Shown in pieces: positions 39,501 to 51,500 of a DNA stretch of 64,000 nucleotides (positions within the stretch are counted from its first letter, which is position 1; each line of letters opens with the position of its first letter). The notes under the pieces are model-generated. The model saw only the letters and a program-made list of their open reading frames with translations, was not told where the DNA came from and made no database searches. The stretch is taken from positions 4,446,599-4,510,598 of the forward strand of contig CAADRB010000003.1 in assembly GCA_900708905.1 (NCBI GenBank). Direction: 5' to 3'. Source of the DNA: Hymenolepis diminuta. Lineage: Eukaryota; Platyhelminthes; Cestoda; Cyclophyllidea; Hymenolepididae. Made by a program: the position numbers and the translations under genes.

Positions 39501-42500
39501 ATATTAACAGCGAATAAACTCCGTCGGTATGTAGAATGTGGATATATGATATAGACTTTAAATACCTTAATTACCAATGTATAGCCATGGCATTTTTAAT
39601 GCTGGTATCGGTAAGTCTTAGGCAATGTTAAATACATAATAATCCACTTTCTTTTTTTGGGAAACAGGTATCAAGGAAGGAATCATTATGTCTGCACAGA
39701 TCAAACTCGTCAAAATGGCCATAGACGCTGAGGCCCAGGGCTTGAATCCGGAAAATGAAGATATGGGATGGCGAACTGTACTTATGGATTATGAAGACTG
39801 CAATCTATTCGCACCATTGCCTTACAACTTCAGCAATCTTCCAGTGTGTTCTTCATGTTAAAAGAAATACTATTTATCACCAATTGATATATAATTTTCG
39901 TTTTCGGTATTTCAGCCTGAAGAAGACGAAGACTACGTTGATCTGGGTGCAGCTATCCTCACCTTCTACTCGGTTCTTGTAGATCTCCTTGGTCGTTGTG
40001 CTCCTGAGCTAGATACTTCAAAGAGCGAATCCGTAAGAGGTCGAGCTATTCTTCAGTCACTTGTTTCAATGCAAGATCTAGAAGGTGTTCTCTCGCTGAG
40101 ATTCATTCTCCCACCTCCAAAACTTGAGATGCAGGTATGTTTTCCCCTTCTAGATTTATGCTGAAAATTCTGATAATTTGCGTTTGTTTTCGAATTTCAG
40201 CTGAATGCTGAAGGGCTCGAACAATGGGTTGATAAGTCTCCAATGCCCCCAGGTTTACTCCCTGAACACAAAGCAGCTGTCGTTCTCTTCATGGAACGAG
40301 TATATGGTCTCTCTGATCCTGACACATTCGTCCGTCTCCTTGAAAACGCCTTCCTACCCGACATGCGTGCTGTCACACTGCTTGATTCTGTAAGTTGTAT
40401 TTTGGGAGTTTTAAATTTCACCCGTGCTCAGTTCTCAAATGATGACTTTTGATTCAGGCTCAGCGCGGTGTTACAGCTAGTGACATGACCTTGGCACTAA
40501 ATCGATACATTTGCGGGTCAGTGTTACCTCTTCTCACCCGCTACGCTCACTTCCTTGCTGTCAACGAGGTGACAGCTGGTCTGCTTGAGTCCACACTCCA
40601 CACTGCTTATCGTCTAGCCACTTGTCGATCGATTACTAACAATCAACGTGACGTCGTCAGTGACTTCCTTGTCGCTCTGGTTGAACACATCCAACCCTTC
40701 TCCATGACAAGTTTGATCAGGAAAATCGCCAAGAATATGCGAACTGTTGGCCGTGAGGTATCTGCCACATCGTTGTTTTTTCTATTAAAATTCAATTCTA
40801 TACTCAGTGAATATGCTGAACCCTAACTTGGATTTGTGAGGGTGTGCAGTTTGTAGAATTAAGTACTTATTATTAGACGATTGTTACTTAATCAAATCGA
40901 ACTAATTTCTGCCTACTCTATATTCTCTCTTTGTAGTCTGTTGTATCTCTTCGTGTCCTAACAACATTCTACCAACGATTTGGAGCGTACTACAGCTCCG
41001 AAGGTTGGACTGCTGAATACGCCAGCAGTGGACCTGATACTTCAGGTGTCGCTGGAGGGGTTGCAAGCACTGGATCCGCTTCAAAGCCAACCAGTGGTCA
41101 GAGTGCATCAGCGAGTGGCGCCGCAAGAGACCTCAGTGATACCACCTTTGTACGTCCAACAGCTGCTGGAACAACAGCCACTGCTACAGAAGAGGAAAGA
41201 AATCTCACGGCTGAACTCTTCAGTCTAATTTTCAATAATCTCTCTGGCAGGAGATATGATGCTGAGCTCTATGTCTATGCACTGCCCTGCCTGACGGCTA
41301 TTGGATGTGCTTTGCCGCCGGATTATTGTTCCTCACATTGGGATGCTCAGTCGAGAATAGGAGAGTATGACCTAATTGGAGCTGATGGTTTGTGCCTAAT
41401 TTATAAATATTTGAAGAGGCGTAGAATTACTGAAATCAAAAAAGTAAAATTAGACGCTAGAAAAATGCCCTAGAATGCGGACATATTGCGATGTAGAACT
41501 CTGAAGCGTTGAGGGGGATAACTTAGAGCTCCCTAAGATATTTTTAAGAAATTATTGTCATCAATCTAATCTGAAAGAAGTTATAAAAGGAGATCATTTG
41601 TGTAAAACCCAAGATGTGGAAAACTGCACGCCTTAGAGAGATTTACAGATTCACAAGAAATGAACAACGAGAAATGCTTCCTATTGGTTGGCACGGCTAA
41701 GTCATAAGTCCTCACAGAGATGATCGATTTTTCAAAAGTAGCTTGTTCAATAAGAAAGTGGTGTCCGCTTACCCCAATCTATCTATCCGTTTCCAGAGTT
41801 TGAAATAAAGCAAAGCTGCACTGTTTGAAGTATCCGGATGTACCAAAACTCGTTTTTCTCCATTAAGTTTGGCTTGTCATTATTTTAGCCAAAATTCAGA
41901 GTCATAAGTTCTTCATGGCTCTAAAATATATTTACATACAATTCTAGGCGCATTGATCGTTAATAACTGAGCTTCCTCACTCGACTGCCAAAACTATGTA
42001 GGTAAGCACAAAGAGCATTGCAATGGTAACAGAGCTTGTGAGTTGCCTCTGTGGCTTAAATTTAAATTTAGAAACCTGAGGATGCTAGCATTTGAATGTA
42101 TAATGACGCAGTTTATTTGGCTAATCGGTTCGATTCGGTGCTATCTAATCTCAAATTCGCCACGATGTTATCAAACAGTCAGTGCCTTAGTTCCTGTAAT
42201 TACCTCTAAAGAACGGCTATTATTATCAAAGTTAGAGGGAAAAAAACTATCTGCACAAGTATCTCGGTTCAAATGCGAAGTTATCATTATTAGTCTCAAT
42301 GGTGGTTGGTTGGTTGTCGGTTGGCGTATAATTATATTGCTTCAACTCAGGAAAAGGTGTCACTAAATTTGAATTTGGTAACATGAATTTTGTACAACAC
42401 GAATCAAGGGATCAAAAGAAGTAAGATTCTTTGAAGCCTTGGCGTTGCTCTCAGCATCTTTTTCATCTCCACTTTATCATTTTTTGGACTTGCCGTTAAC

Positions 42501-45500
42501 CGATTTCAGTTGCTTCCCACCACTAAAAATTGAATTCTTTTTGTACCTCTGTGGTTAATAATAATAGACAAACTCGACTCCAATTCTCCTTTTAGCTTCC
42601 GTGCACCCAGGTGGCCCTGACAGTGCAGTAGACCTTCGTGGATCCAATAAACAGCACGAGAGCTTCCGACCAATGCCCTTGGTTACGTCTACTGTATGTT
42701 TTCAAGCCCCATTCCTCTCTTCCTTTTAACCTGGTAGTTGCAGTTCTAGCCTAGAATTGATTTTTCGATTTTAGATTAAACTCCCAGCTGCACTGAGTAT
42801 TCTGGTAGATCAGTTCGCCAAACATTGTCACGATACCTGGGCACAAGAGTTGGTTGATCAAGGATACGTCTATGGATTGACTCTGGATGAAACTCGACGC
42901 ACACACCCTAACATCCGACCTTATCATTCACTCTCCCAAAGAGTACGCTTTAGATTATATTTCCATTTACCAATGGTCTTTTACTCGTATTAGTAAACCT
43001 ATTCTTTCGTTTTGCAGGATCAAATGCGGTACATTCAACCAGTAACTGAGACACTCCGAGCAATGTTAGCTCTGGGATGGACAATCGATCCGTCTGGAGT
43101 CTGTCACGAAGACGACGGTACTGGCCTTGGATATCATCGGAGACAATTCGGTCACAATGTAAAGTTTTTATCTACCTAAATACTTCTCAGTATTTTTCAT
43201 CTTTTCACCTGACCCTTTTCGAATATTAGCAAGCAGAAGGTCCTCAAACCTACATTCCAGCTCCAAAAGATCTTCACGGTGTCAATGTCACTAGAGAACT
43301 TATCGATTTGGCTGAGAGATTGGCTGATAACGCTCATCAAATTTGGGCCAAGCAGAAAATGGAGGAGTTGGAAGAAATTGGTGAGTTTCTACTTGAGTAA
43401 TTTCTAAGTTGGTCCTATAATTCATCCAATAATTCCACTCATTTTTTACCTTTTCAGGTGGTGGAGTTCACCAGCTTCTCGTTCCATATGATATTCTTAC
43501 TGATCGTGAACGAAAACGTTATCGCAGATTAACTCATGAATTGATTCGTTATCTCCAGTATTGGGGCTATCGTCTCTCCTGCAAACCGACCAATCAACAA
43601 CAAGATAACACCGCGATACCAGGAACTACCGCGACACCCAATGCTGTGTCAGCCAATATGGCTAAACAAATTGCCGGTGAAAGGGGTGAAGGTGCGTACG
43701 TGTATGCATTCTTGATTAGCTGAGACAGTCAGACTAATTAAATTGCCCTATTCTGCTCTTCTGTTCAGCTGCCGGCCTTTTTGGGATATTTATGCTTTCA
43801 AACTGTTCCTTTTAGGTCATCCTTCGAGCCGATTTGCCTATGGACTATTGTCAAAGCTTCTTGACTATGTTGAAGGTGCCATGTCAACAGTTCGAGAGGA
43901 TAAACCGAGTCGAATGTTTAGTCGTTATCAAAACCTCACACAGACCAGTGAGGATATGAAATTACTTGTGAAGGTTGTACTGCCACTTCTCGAGCGATAT
44001 TTCTACACTCGAAAGTCCTATTTCATCGACCCTTATTCAGGAGCTTCAATAGAAGAAAAGAAGATGGCCACCATGTAAGCATATGACTTGTCTATTGTGG
44101 CTACCACAGAAGTTCAACCTTGTAGGTATCAGTATCCATGTTCGACCCAACCGCTTGAGGTAATTTAGAAAAATTATCTCTGTAGATCAAGTGCTAAGTA
44201 GAAATTTGGCGTCTGTTAAGAATCAAACAAACTGTTGCCCTAAATCGAAGACTATCCTGGATAGTTGTAATTCGTGAATAGCATTGACCACTTCACAGAT
44301 TCTTATCCTCGAATGACCTCAAAATGTGGACACAACAGTCTGTATCTTTTTCTCCAATAGGCTCTTAAATGTTTTCGATTTATTGACTTGTATAACTGAT
44401 TAATGACTAAATATTTAAATTTAAAATTTTTGTTATCTCAATTCTGCTATCCTGAAACTGTAAACTTCGGAATTTCGTGCAAGATCATTTGCATTCTCAA
44501 CCATTGGAAGGGAAAAATGAATTTAAGTGGAAGGACCGGTCCTTCTTGATTATAAATTACCTGTCAATAAGCGCTGAACATCGTAGATAAGCGTTTGCCA
44601 TAATCCAGTGAACGGATCATGTACCGTCCATTTAGTAAATATTGTACTACCTGAGTGCGAAAATCAATTGGAGTAAGACCCTTTGATACCTTGACGTTGC
44701 TGTACGTACCTTTTTGATCCCCTCTCCTTTATCATTGCTAGACTTACTGTTATTCGATGCCAGTTGCATCCTACAATTAAGAATTGTAATTTTTTGTGTT
44801 TCTGTGGATAAAAATGGTAATAGTAGTCAACTTCTAAAATTTGCTATTGTAGTCAACATTTCAAATTTGTCAATATGAATGATAGAGACAAAAATTTCCC
44901 TGAAGTATACTCGTTTGCTCATGTAACATAACACCGTAAATGTTGTCTTTTGCTCATGGACACAATGTCTAATAGTTTTAGCTTCTGACTACAGTGATGG
45001 GCTTTGAGATCACTTGCTACCGATCTAAAATGGAGAATCGAGGTAGGTAACCTGGCTGAAGGCTAGTAAATTAACAGCAACCATCCCTCAGTCGAACAAG
45101 AATTGCCAGTTTTCTTTACATGCTTCAGTTGTGCGGTGAGTACACCAAATTACTTGCGAACGGGAGGATTGCCGATCGAATGGATGCGAAGCCAATTATG
45201 ACTATGCTTTATAGAAGGCGTGATGGAAAGAGAAGTGTGCAAAATGAATAACGAAGAAGAAATTTGGCTGGAGCAATCCAAAGTGTGGAAATTGATGAAG
45301 GTAGAATAACTCACACGGCTGAATAAAGTGATCAAAGTTTAGATTATGTAGGCGCTGAACGAGTCCAAGTCGATCGATTTTGGAATGCTAAGTTCGCACA
45401 GAATGAACGTAGTCTACTAATATAGGAAATTTAAAATTCTAGAACTTCGAGGTATAGGAACTTTTGTAGTTTTGAGCATCAGCTGACTTTTCCATGCTCT

Positions 45501-48500
45501 TCATCTTCAGTATTACCTCGAAACTGGGCTTGCCTGCGATGACTGATTTCGCTTGAAATTTAGTCGGAACTTTTACAGGATTCTGCTTATCAACAGTGCG
45601 TATCTGTGTATGAAATTTCTGTCCATGTTTAATAAATGACTGATTTTTCCTTCTAGGCTTTTCACCAAACTCTTCACTCTGCTGCGTCTAAAGACAAGGT
45701 GTTTCGGTGCCGACGTAAATGTCACCGTCTCTTGCTTAAAATGTCTCATCGAATGTCTCGACATCAAAGCCATTGTGAAGATCAGCTATGCAGAGGACTT
45801 TGTTCGAGTTCGTCTTATGCCGTTCTTTGCTTTCTGTGCCGATGACCTGAATCTGTTGATCAGAAATCTCAACTCAGGTCGTTACTCTCACACCAAGGCA
45901 AGATTCTCTCATTTCTTGAACTCACATTGCTATTTAAGTGTGAATAGTGGTATATTCTAATTGTCTTCCTTTAGGGTACAATTCGACGTGGAGCCTGCAG
46001 TATTGACTATGTTCACATGATCCTCCTTCCAACTTTGAAGACAATGTTTGAACACATAAGCAAGACTGGTGTTGGTGAGGATTTGCTTCTTGGTCATCTG
46101 CAGGTCACAAGCTATCGGATCCTGAATGCCCTCTACGTGCTTGGAACAACTAGTCGAAAACACGCTAACCGACATGAATTAATGGAAGAGTTGAATAGGT
46201 TTGTGGTTTAATACAGGCATCTAGAAAATTCTTGCGGCTTACATTGAACTCGTTTTGTACGATTTATCTAATGTAACTGAGTTCTTGAGGTTTTTCAAAT
46301 TTTAATGCTCCCATTATGAAGTTTATTATGGAGTTTATATCAATAGGATTAATTTTTTAATAGACACCGACCAATGCTGGGGGAGTGTTTGGCTGCTCTG
46401 ACAACTTGCTTCCCGGTCGCTTTCTTGGAACCTGAATTGAGCGCCCACAATCCTAGATCAATTGCCTACAATACGGAGGAAGCGGACTATTCTTTCGAAG
46501 CTCGAGGTAGAATTACTGATTTTTATCTTATTACGCATGGCTCAACTGGAGTAACATATTACAAGTTTAAATTGAGTTCTCCGTACTCCGTTTACTCACT
46601 AATTATAAACAGTAGTTATCACGTGACAACTTTGATTTGAAATTTTGATACAGCAAATTTGGTGCATGGCCATTTTTAACCCTTCATTTAAGTCGATTGA
46701 TCCTAGTTTTCCATATATGTCGAAATTTGACTGGTCTTTCCCTGACTTACCTCTCTACACACATATTTTAAGCTCATTGGGCACTGGACCATCGCTTCTT
46801 TCGCTCTCTCCCTATTTGTTGTCGTTTGAAATATACCAGAAGCGGCTTGAAGTATTTGGGAGTTTTCTTGCTAAACCTCACTGGTAGTAGCATAACAGTC
46901 ACAGAGATCCCCCAGAATTTGTAAAATATCGGAGAATTAAATTATTTATAAGAATGATTTGAATAGTTCTTAGCGGGCCACCAGATTGTTGAGGCTCACC
47001 AGTTTGTAGGTGAAATTGCCAACAGTAAATGAAAGAAAAGGAACGCCGAGGAATGCGTAGGCCAGTTTATACTGAAGTAAGCTCAGTACAGAGTCTCAAG
47101 GAAAAATAGGGAACTGGAGGATTGAACAACGAGAGATGCGCCTGGCGAGCTAGGGTCCACCCTGTGCCTGCGTGTGTAATGTGGGCTATTTATAATCTAC
47201 ACTTTGGGTGAGGACACGCATAAGGATATGGTAGTATGCGCGCCTTAATTGGTCGGGACGACTGTAGGAAAAGGAAGGGCCGGTGCAGACAGGATTGGTT
47301 AATAGCAAGGCCGACTATGCGGTGTCTGCTACTATTGTCCGAGGTATGTTTACCTTTTCCGATCGATGAGACATAGACCAGCTGAGTACACACGATGTTT
47401 GTTTAAGGAGTGTTTGGGTCAGGAATGGTTAAAGGTTTACAGAGGCTACTATAAAGACAAGATAATCAAATTTAGTGATGATTAGGAATGCTGTAAGATA
47501 AAATATTTCAGAGAAGAGGGATTCATCCTTCAAGTTTAACACATAGGGATAAAATAACGTTACTGTCAAAATCTATATATGTAAAGTGAGATTGCTTCAT
47601 GTCATACATGGAATAGAATGTAGTCATTGTGTAGCGCCGCGGATTGATGACAGGAGTCGACAAATGGTCATGCAGAATATAGATAATCATGTGATGGGTG
47701 AATCACTCGGTAGGGTTGAAATCACCATATCATCTCACGGAGGAAAATAGAAGATGACACACCATATGAATGCTCACACCACATTCTGTTTGTCTTGATT
47801 GAAAAGCTATGTTAGCTATATTGCCTTATCTACATAAGTAGGCTTATAGCAAAGTGCTTACTATTTTAACACTGTTATCTGTTTTAGATCTGCTTCAAAA
47901 GATCGGTAAGACTCTACCCTTTCTGCACGAAATCATCGATGACATCGTACGTCTCGCTGAATCAGGATCAAACTGTGTTGATGAGCCCCATCTAATCGAA
48001 GTCACCCTTCCCATGCTATGCTCCTACCTTCCAGTCTGGTGGCGAAAGAATCTAGCCCAAAGGCGCTACGCTCGTCGTCATCCAGGCTCCAAAGCAGCTT
48101 CCTTCTTTCCAGACAATGAAGAATTCCTCGCCGCCTTGGATGTCATGGAGGGAGAAGAACCCGAAGCAGTTGCTGGAACAGGAGGAGCAGATGGAGAAGG
48201 TGGCGAGGGAGGAGGTGAAAATGATGACGATGACGAGGAGAAGGGATGGGGAGCAACCACGGGTCCCATCACTACTGTAACTGCAGATCTGATGAATAGG
48301 GTCCTGGGCTCGGTGTTGCAGCTCATTCAGAATAATATTGACAATAGTAATGCCCCTTGGATGACGAGAATTGCAAGTAAATGGCCCCTTTTTCGTTATT
48401 ACTAATCTCTTTTGTTAATATACCATGTTGCTTCACTGCTAAGAGGTAATGAAGCCAAGAAGAAAGCCAATACGTAGATCTGTGTAAATATATACCTTAT

Positions 48501-51500
48501 TGGTCTTGCCCACAATCAAGAATATACTTTGTTTAAATAAGTAAAATTCAGAAAATAATTTTGTTTATTTAAAGGACCAACTTCATCCTGTTAACCTTGA
48601 TTTCCACAGTATTAAGCTGTTAACTTTAGAGCCCGAGATGGCTAAAACCCTACTAACACTGCTGCTTAATCACATTGTTTGTATTTACAGCTCGAACGCA
48701 ACCAATTGTTGGGAATGCAACCGTCGACATGCTTGGAAAATACTTTCTACCAGTCTCAGAACGTCTCCTGGAACAGGCATTCACAGTACAAAACATGGAA
48801 AGACGGTTGGGTAAGTAAATTATATCCTTTCCTTTTATGGCTTTTGCACGTAATATTTGACACTGAACATGCACACTTCAAGGCGGCTGAGATCGGTTTA
48901 TATGCAGATATAATTTTTTTCTATAATTAATTTTTTACTTTATTCTCAGGTAACGAAAGCGATAAAGAGAGTGAACTAACAGCCGCGTGTGAGTTGCTAG
49001 TACGAAATATGTTTGCTCTCTACCCTCTTCTCATCACGTTCGTTGATCGATATCGCACGGAATGGCTGAAACAGCCAACCATGGAAACCGACCGTTTGTT
49101 CAATGCAGTTGCCAATCTTTTCCTTATTTGGAATGGATCTCCGGTGAGTTAAAGGTGTTTATTTGCCTAAAATGATTAAGTGACACCAATTTTTATTGTA
49201 ATTTGTATTATAACAGAACTTCAAGCGCGAGGAAGAAACTTTTGTAGGTATCCACGAATTAGATACGCTGGCCCTAATTATGCCAAGTTCTGAGCGCTCT
49301 ACGGTTTCTGCTGATGTGGGTCCCAGGTCTCAGGCTACAAAATCTGGTAAGAATTGGCATTTTGTGGAAGGAAGTTTATGGAAGCATGGATAAACGCTCG
49401 TTTTTTTTCTATTTTAGGCAAAGGGCAAAAGAAGGGGTTCACAAGCTTGATGGTTGCTTCGATTAAGCGTCTTCTTCCGATAGGTAGGTGGTTAATTAAA
49501 AAATGTAATTTATTACTAATTTGTAGGATTAAAAATGTACTAATTTGTAAAATTACTTTAAGGTCTCTGTGTTCTTGGTGGAAGACAACAGGAATTAGTC
49601 CAGCGCGCCAAACGAATGTTCTTAAAGGTATGCCGTTCTTTCTGTAACGCATCGGCTAATTTTATTTTATTCCTCTCAACATTTGTTGCATTAATTTCGT
49701 CGATATGTCAATTATGGGTTCTTTGTTTAGCCTCATAAGAGAAAGGATGACATTAATTCTGTGTTAAGTGAAACAGCTCGGCAGGTAACGTGAATTAGAT
49801 GACATCCAGCTCTATAGGATCTGCATGTATTATAATGATTCTAGTGATTAAATGCGATCGCTTTCAAGTAGATTTTGCTCCTTATTTGCCATCATCTACG
49901 AGCTGTTGTTTATATATTTTTAGCACGAAGTAGAAGCAGATATTGCCGATTATCTGCGCTACGCTTTGGACAAAGATGACGACGTAGGTGTAACTTTTTC
50001 TCATCTTACTCATCTTGATGTATATTACCACAATTTTTGATGCATCTTATTTTAAAAATGTATTGATCTTTCTTAAATAGTAATATTGATCGATTTTTTT
50101 CTATGTAAGTTTAAATGACCCTGTTTTAAATAGTAGATATCTCGGAGGAGGCTTTCTAACCATCTCCAAATCATTCTTGCACTGTGATGGATTTGATATA
50201 CTTGTTAAAATGTAATTTATAAAAGTGCTTACTATGAGCCTTTGGGCAATATTTGAATTGTCTCTGACCCTTCGATCAAAAAGGACAGCGAATAAATCGA
50301 GTTCCAGATTTTCCCAAATAGATTTTCGCGAATTTCAGGTGGAAATCGTGTCGAAGATTAGTGATTGTCCTATCTTATAACCTGTTCAATTAAATTTTTG
50401 ACAAGAGTGTTCTAATTTTCGATAATCCACTATAGAGATTGATCTTATATTCAGCCATAGTAGAACGTACTATTAGGTACATAGATACTATCCTTTCAAA
50501 TTGTATTTTCTTTTAGTTAAATGGAAAGATTAATTCATTTGTCTCGTATTTAGTCAGAAACCAAAGTCTATCGCTGGCAAAAGTTGCTTTACCAGAAAAT
50601 TGATAGAACTATCGCTTTGACTGGCTGTCATGAAGCTCTTGGCATTCCTACAAAAGAGGAGGTAATCAATCGAGTAATGACTTTAGCCAAGGTCATGCAT
50701 GCTCTCTACCTTGTCGGAGTAAGTTGGTTGCCCGTACATTAATTGCTTTTTTGATTGTCTCGATTTAAAAGTAATAATTTATATCTTTATAGCATGTTGC
50801 ACCAACGACTCTCAATCGAGGTGCATGGAAAAAACTTGTATCAACTCAACGCAAGCGAGCCGTAATGGCCTGTTTCCGAATGCAACCCTTCTACGCGCTC
50901 CCAAGACATCGGGCAATAAATTTCTTCCTCATGGCTTACCATGATGGGTGGTTGAGTTATGAACAGTCCTTGGGAGTGCAGTTGATTGAAGAAATCACAG
51001 GCGCTCCCTTCGAAGAAAATGCTGTATTGAATGCTTCGAATGCGGCTTCTGTTGCACCAATTGCTGGAATGCTACCTGCAAGTCCCTCTGACAACGCCAT
51101 AGGAGCATTGCCTGATAGTTCTGGTGGTCAAGGAGATTCAAGCAGCGGTAATGCTAGTGGAGAAACTGAAGCGGCATCAAATGTTGCTAGAACTATTATT
51201 GAAGCTTCAATATACTCTGAATCATCCGATGAGGGTAATTGAACACCTAAACGTTTAAATATACATTTAATGCTATAGTATGATACGATTATATTACTAT
51301 ATTATAATCCACGGCAAGGCAAAATCTTTTACTATTTGTAACTGTCGAAAAGTGACTGAAGTTATCTAACAGTTTGTTCAGTAAATGAAAGGAGGGTGGG
51401 GATCGTAAAGTGGCTGAGAGTTGAGGCAAGGTATCAAATAGCCCTATCTTAATTTGATTCTTAAATTCGGGTAGTAAAGAATAAATTACTTAAGGGGTTT

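Larger units (their letters stand above)
44075..45656 (+). other. RyR intron 56 (1.6 kb) with two repeat fragments
   Basis: GT-AG intron that splits a Met codon. It holds fragment D of repeat 1 and copy 2 of repeat 2 with nothing recognisable between. Confidence 0.55.
19573..50553 (+). other. Other RyR introns over 300 nt with no recognisable content
   Basis: Besides those listed singly, introns over 300 nt are 19573-20127, 23753-24341, 25181-25484, 25570-25950, 27860-28172, 29441-29959, 30441-30768, 31018-31797, 33917-34447, 36182-36563, 48377-48690 and 49984-50553. All have GT-AG borders. I found no gene, RNA gene or defined repeat in them. Confidence 0.55.

Noticed and set aside
39249..39554. 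Overlapping 80-codon frames on both strands in RyR intron 45
   Set aside because: Open in both directions, no start context and no recognisable family; likely chance.
43771..43815. Alternative acceptor CTGTTCAG for RyR exon 56
   Set aside because: In the required phase it runs into TAG before the conserved HPSSRFAYG, so the TTTTAG at 43815 is the acceptor.
48078..48326. Minus-strand frame rich in Ser and Pro
   Set aside because: Antisense shadow of the acidic/Gly-rich RyR exon 60.
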